Source of the DNA: Coemansia sp. RSA 487
Lineage: Eukaryota > Kickxellomycota > Kickxellomycetes > Kickxellales > Kickxellaceae
Assembly: GCA_027577595.1 (NCBI GenBank)
Contig: JANBRJ010000032.1
Coordinates: forward strand, 1 to 64,000
DNA: 64,000 nucleotides
Direction: 5' to 3'
The notes under the pieces were generated by a model, which saw only the letters and a list, made by a program, of their open reading frames with translations, searched no databases and was not told the DNA's origin. Of this stretch, positions 48,722-60,900 are shown in pieces. The position numbers were made by a program, and so were the translations under genes. Within the stretch, counting starts at the first letter, position 1. Every line of letters begins with the position of its first letter.

Positions 48722-51700
48722 AGAAGGAAGGAAGGAGGGGGAAAGAGAAGACAAAGTATTTTGTTCAGATCGTATGCGGTTTGGCTCAGGCTCTGAATAC
48801 AGCGCACTCGAAAGACATGTCAGATAAGAGACAAAAACAAAGGGAACGAGAAACGGCGCTAGCCCTTTTGGTGCAGCAAAGACGAAAATAAAAAAACAGT
48901 AAAAGTTGAATCTTTGAAGGGAAAAACAAGGCTTCTCTCAGTTGGAGAGAAAAAGGAAGGCTAGAGCATACAGACGAGGAAGCATTCGTCTGTTTTATAT
49001 ACCTGGCGTCTGATGTTGGGACGATGGCAGAGATGAATGGCAGCAACACCCGGAAATCGGCATCCGTTTTTGCTTGTAATCGAGGGAGGGGTTGATACGC
49101 GGTTTCGCTCTGGCTTTGTCTGGATGAAAATTTGGGCAAACAACAAAAATAAGTGTGTTTGTTTGGCCCAGTCTAAAAAGGAAGCTTTTTCTTTATTGCC
49201 CGCGGGTTTCCTTCAGCCATCAGCCATCTCCCCCTCCCCAAGCCCAAGCGCGTGCGTGCATCCAAGGGGGTGGGGGATGGTAGCGAGCCCCCCGGGTTGG
49301 GAGGGGCAGCAACTTTGCACACCGCTGCCAGCCAATCAACCCACGGATTCCGCTGCCAAAGCTGGGAATTGGCGACAAAGGAGAATGGTCCTTTCTAGTT
49401 AGTGTGCCTGAGCACTGATCGAATGCTGCTGCTTTTTGGCCGAATGAAGCCAATCGTCCGTAGTCCGTTCACCACCAACGTATCCACTGAACACCGGGCC
49501 TGATGCGGCTGTGTTGGGGGAAGGGCAGTCACGGCTCCTCCCCCTTATTATCTTTACATTTGACCGAATACCGCGTTGAAAGCGGTTATCTTTTCCTGCT
49601 GCTCGACAGTCTTTACTCGACCTCAATATCTGGATCATTCCTGTCTGCTGCTGCCACAGCAGAGACAAAGCGTCATCAGACAAAACATGCATCCATTGCT
49701 TCTTGGCGGGAAATGTGTATACCCGTCCAAATGTAACTTTCCTTTCCAAGAACCCTGTTTTGTAGCATCTATTCTCTACGCTACAAAGAAAGGAACATGT
49801 TTTGTCGCTATCTTTCTTTGCTGCTTTCCATCTGCTCTATCTTGTAGCATTTCATCTTTATGAACGGTGCAAAGGAGAGGCCGGAGAAAGAAAACGAAAG
49901 CACACATCATGCGCCTACGATTAAAAGTCTCCACTATTTTACCCCTTGGGTGCATTGCTACTATGCCAGCTTAAGTTTCTACATCCCCATTACGCATTGA
50001 AACAAAAAATAGATGTCGGATATCCCCTTTTCAATTTGCAGCACTGCTATCGTGCTCGCAGTTACAAACACTCGCTATGCTGAACCCCTCTTTTTGTTTG
50101 CTCGGAGTTGCGCGTTCCACACGCCTAATTCCGAATCCACAAAATCCGTTGATACTGCCAGCTTTTATCTAAAACGTACGGTTGTTTTGGTATTTTCAAG
50201 GGTTTCCGCTTTTGGTAACCAACTCCGGGGAATAACCAGGAAGAAGTATCCATGGTCAGTCCGCTCCCCCGCAATCGTTTTTGTATCACGTTTTTTAATT
50301 AATCGATTGGCCTGTTCGTTTCCTCAACTTCGGTTCTGCAATTGAAGGGATTCCTTGCTGAACACAGGCAAACGAGGATAGCCTTCATTTTGCTTGTTTA
50401 AGGGCTGTGTGCTGATCGATCAGACCGAAACTTCTTATGTTGCTGCTGGCATGTTCTAGACTTGGAAAGGGCAATATGGCTGTGATATTTCCACGTCTCC
50501 TTTTTCAAACAATGTTTCCCTCCAGATATAGCCCAGACGTAATCAGAAACGTGAAATTCGGCACACGCTTTAATTAGGATAAAGGGGGGCATATACCTGA
50601 AACACGGTGATAAGTGCTGTTTCAAAGTGCGCTCGTGCTGCTAAAATCTCAACATTTCCGATTGTCGAATTCAGATACATAGTCATCATCACCAAAACAA
50701 GATTGTTCTTGACATAAAAGATGGTGTAACCAAATACGTAAGCTTGCATAAATAACAACATTGCAAACGCACCACATGGGGAAATACATAACACTAGCAA
50801 CAATCTCAAGAGCTTTTCTTGAGAAAATCGGTATACTTTGTGTGAGATCAAACGCCCGGGATATCATTTTTTCACTCGTAAAATATTGGTTTATTCTGGG
50901 TGCAATAAATGAGAGAAAGAGAGAGTAAGATGGACGCACATCATTGCCATTAGGTTGCTCAACGAGATGTACATACATGAAGTCTACGTCCACACGTGCA
51001 AACCCCTGCCAGCTGCAACCACAACGCCTTTGTGCTGAACACCGCAAATGGCCGAAAGTAACTGTTACCTTTGCCCCCAATATGTTAATATGCCATGGAA
51101 CCCCGCATATCGATCATGCAGCTTCCTGTGTTCCACCACGCACTTATTTACCGCGCTCGCACACGTCACTTATCTTTCCAATTGTTCTGGGTGGGAAGGC
51201 AATACGCTAGCCGCGATGTGCCCTACGTGCACTATTTGTGGTGGTTGGGCAAGTGAGACGAACAAATTGTATTTGGACAATAGAAAAAACTCTGCTGACG
51301 AAGCCCGGTGCTCTTTTTGCATAATCGTCCTGCATATCCAACGGCTGATGGAAGTTTTGGAAGCTCTGTCCGCCACTTCCAGTGACTGCTGCTAACCTCT
51401 TTTCTGCTTTAGCGTAGTTCGCAAAAATTATCTATCACGGGTTGCAAACTCTATTTATTGCTGATTGGCCGTCAGCTGGGTAGATTAAGGCTCCTCGGAG
51501 TTAACGCACCGAGCGGACAACGACGGACTCCGAGCAACAGCCATAGTTCCTTATTTCATTTGCTGGGAAAAGATACAAGACAGCACAAACCTTTTAATGG
51601 TTTTGAAAATAACGGAAATCGGGCAAGTATATTCTTTTCAAGTTCCGAATTTCTGTGCGCGCAAATACTTTATTTGTGGGCTTTCTGACATGGCCACAAA

Positions 51701-53830
51701 TCAATTTTACCCCCTTATTTTATTTTGCAAAACCGGTTTTCCTTCCCCTCTGTGGTCTCGCATGTTTTGCAGGCGATGGCGATTTTTCAACCAGTCCAGT
51801 CCATGCTTGCTTGCCGATCCAGCCTTTTTTGGGGAAGGTTAATACAAGAAGGCCGTACTGCGAACTTTGACATTTTTTCCCAATCAGTTAGTTATGCGAT
51901 GCCCCTTTTTGCAACGATTTCCCTCATACAACACGTATTTGATGACTGAATATGTCCTAGCCTCAATTGTTGTTGTGCTCTTCAGTAATGAATGTCTAGC
52001 AGGCTCTTTGTTTAGAGAACTCCTCTATCGTTAGCACATGCCTCAAAGGCTGGTCGATGTGCCATGTTAATTATGTCCCCGTGCACAGCAATAATGCCAT
52101 TGTTTCTGTTTTTTGTCATCCGTACGTCCCGTTTTTGCACTAGTTTCTTACAAATAATGATGAAATCAAACATCATCTCTTCTGTTAACTTGGCATCTTG
52201 GCGCCATAGCTCACCAACCTTTAGGCCAGCAATGCTCGCTTCAAAAATCCAACGCTCACGCAATATTCTGACAATCAAATATAACGCAAATTTCCTTGCA
52301 CATCTTCTGCAGGCATTATAGACTATTTCCCTTGCACCCACCTTCCTCTGCCAGCTGCGATTGTTCTTTTCAGCTTGGCTTAGCTACATACGTAAGAAAA
52401 CAAACAAATAATGGCGTATTACTTCATCTGGCATTCGTCTTATCACTTGCTATGCTTCCTATTGCCAACCAAGACACACATGGCCATCAGCAGGATTCGT
52501 GTTGCTCTAGCTATTTCCTTAATGGATTCACCCGCAAGATCCGACAAAGCATTTATGACGTTTGAAAGCAAGCTCTACAGTTGGCCACTTTAATCAACCT
52601 TACATCTACCGAACATTCCTTTTAGAGCAACAGCCTCATGGCGCAATATCTTCTAGAATGACCTCCTTTCCTTGCACAAATAAAAAAGACCAAAAGTAGC
52701 CAAGAGTCTTCAAACATGAAACAAACAAAATGGAACAGGGAATGTTCCAAGTCAAAATGTTTGATTGTTTGCCTCTTGCTCAATGCTTACTTTGAAGGCT
52801 TGCTTCTTTGCATTTACATTCCTGCACCTTCTGTTGTCTTGCGTTTCGCTCTTGTGACAAACGTGTATCTGTCTACAATGTCAAATCCAATGCTACCAAC
52901 ACCATTAGTGCTTTTTATTTTTTTATCTGGTGGAATCTTCTATATAGCCTAAACCATGAATTCTGCCAACATTATCGAAACTTTCGGCCATTATCTGCCG
53001 GATTGCTTATTTATTTCTTCTAGAAAGCTAAACTGCTTTGTTAAACGATGTGTGGATGGGTACGACGCCTTCATTCTTGGCAACACCCCAATGTTGTAAA
53101 AAGTATTATTCATTCAGCTCATTTTAGCCACTTGTTACATCGACTTTTCTTGGTTTTCTTTTTTGTAATGGCTCATTCAATTGGCTACTCTATATGCAGC
53201 GCCCAATGGATCAGCAACAAGAGCTGCCAGAATACCAGCAAATATACAATGTGCTTGGTAATGGCTGTCAACCTAATTTGTCTTTTTAAACCTACCCACA
53301 GCGGAAGCCAGCTTGATAGCTGCTCCAGAGTAAGAAAAAGATCCGGCGGCTGAGAGATTTCCACCCATTTGAAATAAAATGCTTGCGATTTACATCTTGT
53401 CCCGATTGTTTCCATCACCATATACTACGTTTTACTTGCAGTTCAGGTAAAGAGAATATCAATCGCTATCGAAAACGTGCATCGCTCACTGGTCTTATCG
53501 GTCAATTGATCCTGGCTCTTACATCTCCTCGTTGGTCGCTTTATCCCGCTATCCGTCGATCATCGCTATCAAAAAAACATCAATGACCTTGATTGTTATG
53601 AGCTCTGATTTGATCACACTGATCAGCCGATCAGCTCTGGAAGCATTTTTGTTTACAATTTTCAATGTTTATTTTATATGACGCTTCACGAATTGCATTT
53701 TCTTTCTCTTCTTTCGGTTGTTTTAAATACACTTGAGTATATCTGTTTAATTTGGCTATTATTTTTGACCGCTTTATTTATTTATATTTATCACACTCGT
53801 AAACTCTAGCGAATATCCGAACCCTATTAA
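48722..53830. other. 5-kb region without recognisable genes
   Basis: This lies between the divergent PMA1 (-) and SPC25 (+) genes. All open frames are short and none shows a family I know. It contains pyrimidine-rich and AT-rich patches and a few Cys-rich short frames (for example near 51216-51395). No tRNA, transposon or tandem repeat was recognised. It could be long regulatory DNA, non-coding RNA, or sequence too diverged to read. Confidence 0.5.
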
Positions 53831-54769
53831 ATGAGCACCTCTGCATTACCAGGCTTCTCCACGCCACGGCGGCGCCCAATGACGCCTGGCCGCCGTGACC
53901 ACGTCCTTCCGTCGTTCAACAGCCCAGCCTCAATAAAAGTAGGACGCATGCTCGAGTCCGCATTTACAGGCGCCAATGGCAATGTGGCCAACATGTCTCT
54001 CGAAGACGAACTGCCCGGAGATGTTGCTGATGGCATAGCAGCCTCGGCAGTAACAGCAACAAGCGAGGAATATGACCCACCGCGCGTTTGGTTCCAGCGC
54101 GATGAGGACCGGCGGCAAAACGAGGAGTTTACCAGGCGTGTTGACGAGATGGTACAGGAGCTCAAGCGTCTTGTGCGTGACAGAAATACCGAGTACGAAC
54201 GCCGCACCACAGAGTATGCCGAGCGGCAGTCCCGAATGACAGCTGACATGGAGACGCTTGAGCGAGAGAACAGCGACATTCTTTCGGCACTTAAGGAAGA
54301 AAACAGCAGCGAGGATGCGCTGTCTAGTACGATCGCCAGTTTGCAGAGCAAGCAGAAGCAAGCCCAGGACGCGGTTGATAAGTTGGTGGACAGGAGGAAG
54401 GCGCTTCAAAGGGAGCTTGATCGCAAGCTAGCGGTCATTGCTAGAAAGAAGCTGATGCTTGATACTCAGTCGTCAAAGAATGGGCCGGAAATCGAGTTCT
54501 TTGAGCATAAAATGGGAATTGCTATTGTCGGCGGCACAACGGACATGCTGACATTTGTGTTTACCCGCATCTCGCTTTCAGAACCGCTGCGCCAGTTCTC
54601 GGTCACAATCGATCTGTCGCAGCGCGAGTACAGGGCAACTAGCTGCAAACCAAAACTCGCCAGCCTGGAGTCTCATATCGAGTGGCTCAATGCTACAAGG
54701 GACTTTTTCGGCTTCCTGAAGCGCGTTCGCCACGAGTTTGTCGAACACTACCTGAATGAGTCGATGTGA
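53831..54769 (+). CDS. SPC25: Kinetochore protein Spc25 (Ndc80 complex)
   Basis: The product is 312 residues. A Ser/Thr/Pro/Arg-rich N terminus (STPRRRPMTPGRRD) with possible CDK sites leads into a long coiled coil (about 95-215). A C-terminal RWD-like globular domain follows, EIEFFEHKMGIAIVGGTTDM, LTFVFTRISLSEPLRQFSV and TSCKPKL, ending in the helical FFGFLKRVRHEFVEHYL. This is the Spc25 pattern. With Spc24 it forms the centromere-proximal end of the Ndc80 complex that docks on Mis12 and CENP-T. The extended N terminus before the coiled coil (about 90 residues) makes it longer than yeast Spc25 (221). It converges on the methyltransferase fusion gene, with 192 bp between stops. Confidence 0.85.
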   Translation: MSTSALPGFSTPRRRPMTPGRRDHVLPSFNSPASIKVGRMLESAFTGANGNVANMSLEDELPGDVADGIAASAVTATSEEYDPPRVWFQRDEDRRQNEEFTRRVDEMVQELKRLVRDRNTEYERRTTEYAERQSRMTADMETLERENSDILSALKEENSSEDALSSTIASLQSKQKQAQDAVDKLVDRRKALQRELDRKLAVIARKKLMLDTQSSKNGPEIEFFEHKMGIAIVGGTTDMLTFVFTRISLSEPLRQFSVTIDLSQREYRATSCKPKLASLESHIEWLNATRDFFGFLKRVRHEFVEHYLNESM

Positions 54770-54961
54770 GCTATAAACCAACACGGTAGTGCTTTTTTTC
54801 TTTCGATAATTCAATGTTTCTCTTTTTTCTTCAACATTTTCAATATGCAGTCCATTTCTTGTCTAGTTTCTGCTCATCATATCTGCTATCACTTGGTACA
54901 TCAGCAAGTAACAATGCGGAGTGGAGAAAGTAAAAAGTAAGTGGATAATACCGGATAGCCA

Positions 54962-57900
54962 CTACTCTAGCTTCATGAAAACAAGGTAGTAGGCGTGGAC
55001 GATCGGGACATGCACACTAGGGTCATCGCTGCCAACAACGCATTTTTCGTCAACAAAGCTTTCACGGCTAACCACATCGTCGCGCTTGCGCGAATGCCCG
55101 GACTCGACAACAACGATAAACTCCTTCAGTCTGAGACGGATGTTCCCCACGGCACGTTGCACGTCTTCCAGAACAAGCATCCCCAAGGGCCACAGCTTTC
55201 CATGCTCGTCGCGGACATCCTGGACGCCTAGGATAAGCAGACCCGAGGGACAGAGGCGGTGGCTGGCATCATGTGTGATCTGGACCAGCGATCGACGGTA
55301 GGACTCGACGTGTCTGCGCATGAACTTTGTATTGGGCACATGGGGCGCAACGACCAGCGCTAGAGGCACTGCTGAGGCCGGGAGCCGTGGCTGCATAGTC
55401 ATCATTTTGAGGTAGTGCGCGGTGTCAGTGCTGTCCTCGCCCAGCTCGGAAACGAGCCCAAGACTGAGTAGCTGCTGACGGTTCTCCTGGATCTGGCGCT
55501 GCCGTGCACGCTCGTAGTCGCCCGCGCGGGTACCGTTGTCTGGAAACTTGGAATCTGACACGCAATGCACCTCATCCGTTGCGCTGTCGTCGTCGACAGA
55601 TTTAGCAGCAACATCTTTGTTAGCTGATCCACTGCATCTGGTATCATTACGTTCCTTGTCTTTGAGATCGTCACCCGGTCTGCATTTCTGTAAACTCAAT
55701 CCTGCACTGTTGCTATCAGCGTTTTCAAGCGGGCTAGTTCTGGGCTGAAGAAGGTCTACGTCTACATGCTCCCAGTTGGATCCGTCTCTACCGAAGCGTT
55801 CTACCATCCGTGACATACACAGGTGTGGGAAGGAGTGCACTGGGTGCCGCCCAAACGTCCATACGCTTCCCATCACAACGCTCTTGCGCGCAATCGGCGA
55901 CGGAGGTACCTCTCTTAAGCATCTGCTTACCACGCCGGCACAAAGTCCATTGCCAATGGTGCAGCCGCTGCGGGCTTGCTCCTCGACCGATGAGTCCACA
56001 TAGTGGAACCCAAGGCCCGTGTCCTCAGCATATTCTATGTCGTCCAGATACATCAGGTCAATCTGGGGTTTAGGCACCTTTCGCAGAGTCGCAATAAACT
56101 CGTGCGTAAACATCAGGAAGTCAAACTGCACGCACAGGTACGTCCCAAGACCAAATGCCTGACAGTAACGTTGACGCTTGATGATCAGCTCCTCGAGCTC
56201 GAATCCGTTGCAGACGTAGCTACGGATCAGCTGGTAGCTGACGGGAATGTAGAAACACTCGGCACGATTGTCACCGATTCCAAGCGTCAGATGCCGCCCT
56301 GTCTTCAAAAGCCTCCAGCTATGGTCGATCACCTTTTCCATCTCTTTCTGGAACTCCTCAGGCCCCGGAAAACGACTAAGGTCGCCGTCAATGTTGGTGC
56401 TGTACAGAACACAGTCCTTGTACGGCGGGTGCGAAAGGATGTGGTCAAAGCTTTCAGGCTCTGCAAAATAGCTTGCTCCTGGCCACGACCCAGAGCAGAG
56501 GTCGCGCGCATCGCCCTGCATGATGACTGGTCGGAACTCGACGCTCATGTCCAGCTCTGGCAGTATCGTGAACGAGCAGTTGCGCTGCGACAGAGAAACC
56601 GCGGACGGGTTGATATCGACGCCTACACACTTGCGACTCAGCAGGAAACACTCAATCGCATCGGTGCCGCGGCCTAAAAAGTTGGACAAAACACGATCGC
56701 CACGCTGTGTGTAGCGCAGGAGAGCGCGGCGCACGGTTTGCGGTAGCCAGGTGCCGTGATAGTCGGTTCCTGAGTGCGATCCCCAGCGCGGTGCCCTCCC
56801 AGGAATGTCAAAGTAGGTGGTGTCGACTCTGAGCGTAAACAGCATGCTGTCTGTCGGCCCATACGAACCCAGCCGGCCCATGGGTTGCTGGCTCACTGGT
56901 GGCAGCCCCACGCGGTTCGATGCAACGCATGTCTCTCGGGTGAAATAGATACTCTGCGTATAATCCTCGACTAGCGCACCCTGAGTTTGCACATTCGCAC
57001 CGCCAAATGGATTCAGAGCAACCACCTCCAGCTGGTCCGAGCCATTGGCGTCGTCGGCGTACAGATCGTCCTGTTGGTAGAGCCGCTTGACTACCGACTG
57101 ACTGTCATGCCCTCCATCGTTCAGGCTGTTTGCGGTATTGAAGCATCCTTCGCACATAACAACGCCGCCGTAGCCTTTACGCCAGCGACGAGACTGGCGA
57201 CTGCGACAGTAGTGGCAGCTCTGCACCCGCCGGTTAATCCTCGCCCGGGAGCGCCCACGAGAAGTATGGTCACCTAGCTGTTCCTCTTCTGCATCTGAAT
57301 TCGAAATACGAATTGCACTTTGAGATACATGCTCACGGAAGCATCGTTTCTTATGTGGATGTGTCTCTAAGGCGTCGCTAGACTCATAGCATGCCAGGCA
57401 GATGTTGAACTGCTGCGACAGCTCAGATGGGCATTCCAGGCACACCATCCACATCAGATCCTCAGTCAGCTCGTGCTTACAGTTGGCACACCTGGGCACC
57501 ACCGCCAATGCCCCATCCTCACCGTTGGGTCTTGAGCAGCGGCTGCTGCCACCGCCGGCGTTGGGGTTCAAAAGACCCATTGCAGTGGCAATATGCTTTG
57601 GGCACCAGAACATGCGGCCGCTCTCAAAGAACGACTTTGGCTTCCCAGTACACGCCACGTGATATGACTTTTGGCACCGGTCGTGGAAGCAGCCGACCGT
57701 CGCACCACGCTTCTTGCAGACTGCGCATTTTATCGTCCGTGCGCGTCGCAGAGCTGCTGCCACATTATACCACTGCCCACCTTCAGAAACTAGAACCTCG
57801 GGGGAGTACTCTGCACAAGCAACGTGGGCCCAAAAGCGCTGGCGTCTGACTTTGCCGCTGTCGCGAGTTGTCGTTAGTACAAGAGGGCGGTTCTCGACAA

Positions 57901-60900
57901 ATCCGCCAAGCAGGCCATCTGCATCTGGGTCTTCATCGCCGCAAAAGGCGCAGCGAGGCACAAGGCTGTGAGGAAACGATGCTTTTCTAGTGACATTTCG
58001 TCTACCACCAGCATCGCCGTTTTCATGGAACATAGCATCGTCGTCGCTGGTTTCTTCGTCGTCGCTGGGGTCATCAATTGCACTAATGGTCTGTGCACGA
58101 CGAGACGGCCTGATTGCCCGTCCAAGCACCGCCGCCTTTGTTAATGCGTTGGTCGCCGTTGTTGTCCCATGAAGCCCCACCGCAAGCGTTGTCCACAGAC
58201 TGCTGTCCTGCACGTGTTGCTCGTAGCTAGTGTCGAATGTATCAGGCTTGTACACAGCAATAAGCCCCGACACAGTGTCGACCAAATGCGAGCACGGATC
58301 CGAGCTCTGTCCCTGGTTTTGGCACTTTGTAAGCATTTGCGTCGTGAAATCAACAATACCCTCGATGTCTCCTACTGCCGATCGCGCAAACGACATCTGC
58401 GGGTGTGGGTGGTCGAGCGGAAACCCCTTTGAAAAGCACACGAGACATAGATCAAAGCTCTCGTAGTCGTACCCGTCGCTTGGTTTCTCGCAGTCCATGC
58501 AGTAGTACCTAAACGTCTGGATCACAATACTGCACTGGTTGCAGTATACGAACCACGTCGGCGAGTCATCCACTGCAATAGCTGTTCGATTAAGTCCCGT
58601 ATAGTGGGCGTTGCGCTGGTAGATATCCAGAATCCCGCCAAGTTGTAGCCGAGTTACGAGCGGAACAGAATCTGCGGCATCAGAATCCTCGTCGATCAAG
58701 CGATGAAGCAATGGCATATCTTCAGGGTCAGCGTCAATAAGACGGCGAAGCAACGGCGTGTCCTCAAGGTCGCTGTCACCGTCGTTGTCGTTGTCGTTGT
58801 TGTTGTCTTTGTCTTTGTCTTTGTCTTTTTTATCGCGCACCAGCTCAACACTACATTGGTGGCTGTCTTGAGGCCTGAGCAAATCGGTGCGGTCGACTAT
58901 GTACTCGAGGCTCTCCGCTAAGTGCACAAGAGATGCCATAGACGCTTGCTTCCGCTTGCGTCTCATAGCACGCACCTTCTCGCGTTTTCTGCGTAGGGCA
59001 ATCCGGGACTCTCTTTCCAGCTTCTCCAGGCGCCCATCGCTCTGTATGGTATTGCGAAGAACTCTGATCCGGTCCGAGTTTACTGGTATCCACTGGTTAT
59101 ACTCGTCTGAAAACCTAGCATAGCACACGCGGATGTTGCCATGCTTGTAGTCGATGATGGTGCAGTCCTGCCACTTCTTATCACGGTCCCGGATTCGCAC
59201 CTTGTCACCGACCTTGAGAAATATGCTGTAGTCCTTTGTTGACATGTGTTCCCTGGGCAAATGGAACACGCCAATTTCTTCGGGATGGCACTGCTCGTAG
59301 TTCGCTTGGTCGCTCATACATGCCTTGAGAGCAAGACGCAGAGATAAAGGCGCAGATTTTACATCCGGTCCAGGCGGTCGTCCAAGACGCTTAGTAGGCT
59401 TGGATTCCTTAGGCACCCGATCATCTGCATGGAGAAGTGAATTGGCGCTAGCATGACCGCTATTGGCATCCCTATCGCCATCCATGCCGCTCTCAGCATC
59501 AACGGGAACTGCATGAAAACATCCGCTTTCATTTTCAAGCAGCGCGCCATGGCTGCTCTGAGGCTGCACTTTTGGAAGCATGATGCGCTGTGTGTTCATC
59601 TCTACCCACTCGTCCCAGGCAGATGGAAACCCAATGTAGTGGACCCTGGCTCTGAAAGATTTGATCTCAGCGATTTTAGCCTTCCACCACAGTTTGTTGC
59701 GGTCCCTAGCCGCAACATCCATGCCTTTTCTATAAATCTGGGTGTAATCTTTGACTCTTAGAAGCTGGGGAGCCGCGTCGTATCCGGAATCTACCGATAT
59801 TGGCTCAACGCTGCTATCGATATCCTCTGGATCCTCCGCGTCATTGTCCGTGCTCGCATCCCCATTCTGCTTGGCAGCGCTTGTAGCTATGGCGCTGCCG
59901 GTGAGTTTGGACAAATGCGCGTTAAAGGGTGTTTTCCGTGCCTGCTGCCGCTTTTGGAGCTTGACCTTTTCCTTTTCAGCCTTTTTCTTCTCAAGCCCAT
60001 CTACATACGCGTTGTACTCGTCGACCAGCACCGCACAGATTCGACGTGCATCTTCCTCTGCTTCGACGCTTTGCGGCCCGGATGTACCATCGACATCAGC
60101 TGTGAAGGTGGCGGCTCTCATGCGCTTGCTTCCAGCCGGAATCCATTCGTTTTGCGAGTGCGGCCACCCATTGAAATTTATGAGGAATTTCTTATTTGCA
60201 TACGATATCACTCGCCCCGTGTACCATGTGCGGTTGGCGTTTAACACATCGACAAGCTGGCCTGGGTAATACCCGTGGTGGTCCTTCATGATGCCGCCCG
60301 TGGACTCGCTGTGCGTGAGGCACCTGACTGTCCGCCTTGTGAAGAACGCACCAGTTGTTACATATGGCCCGCGGGTAAGATCCCAGATTGCGTTTCCCCT
60401 TGAATGATCATCGTTTGAGGTTTCAGCTGCCTTTACACGCTTTGTGGGGAGCTCATCGCCATCTGCTTCGGTTGTTGCTGCAGTGTCTGAGCCATGGCGT
60501 CTATCGCCGTCGGACCGGCCCTCCGACTCTGAGTCGAAAATGACATGAAGACGCGGTCTTTTTGCGTATGGATTGTGGCTGCTCGAGAGAACTCGTATCT
60601 CTGATATACGCATATCCTTGGGCACCTGAGGCGCAATAACGACAGCAGCAGCCTTAGCATCGGCATCGGCATCGGCATCAGCAGGTTCGTCCGACTGAAC
60701 GGTGTCCACAAGCGCCCTATTCTTGGCACTATCTTTGTCATCGTTCCCTACAGGCTTCTGTTGTGGTCGACTTGCTCTGCGTTTTATATGCCCTGCCCTC
60801 CTGCGATTGCGTCTGCCCTTGGGTCGACCGCGCGGAAGATTCGGCTTGTTATCGAGTTTCTCGGAGCCAGTGGCTACCACATCAGAATCAACATAGCCGG

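Noticed and set aside
51216-51395. Cys-rich frame with MCPTC..C and ARCSFCIIVL, faintly like the N terminus of HET-type fungal proteins
   Set aside because: Too short, no downstream HET domain, and no clear exon structure around it.
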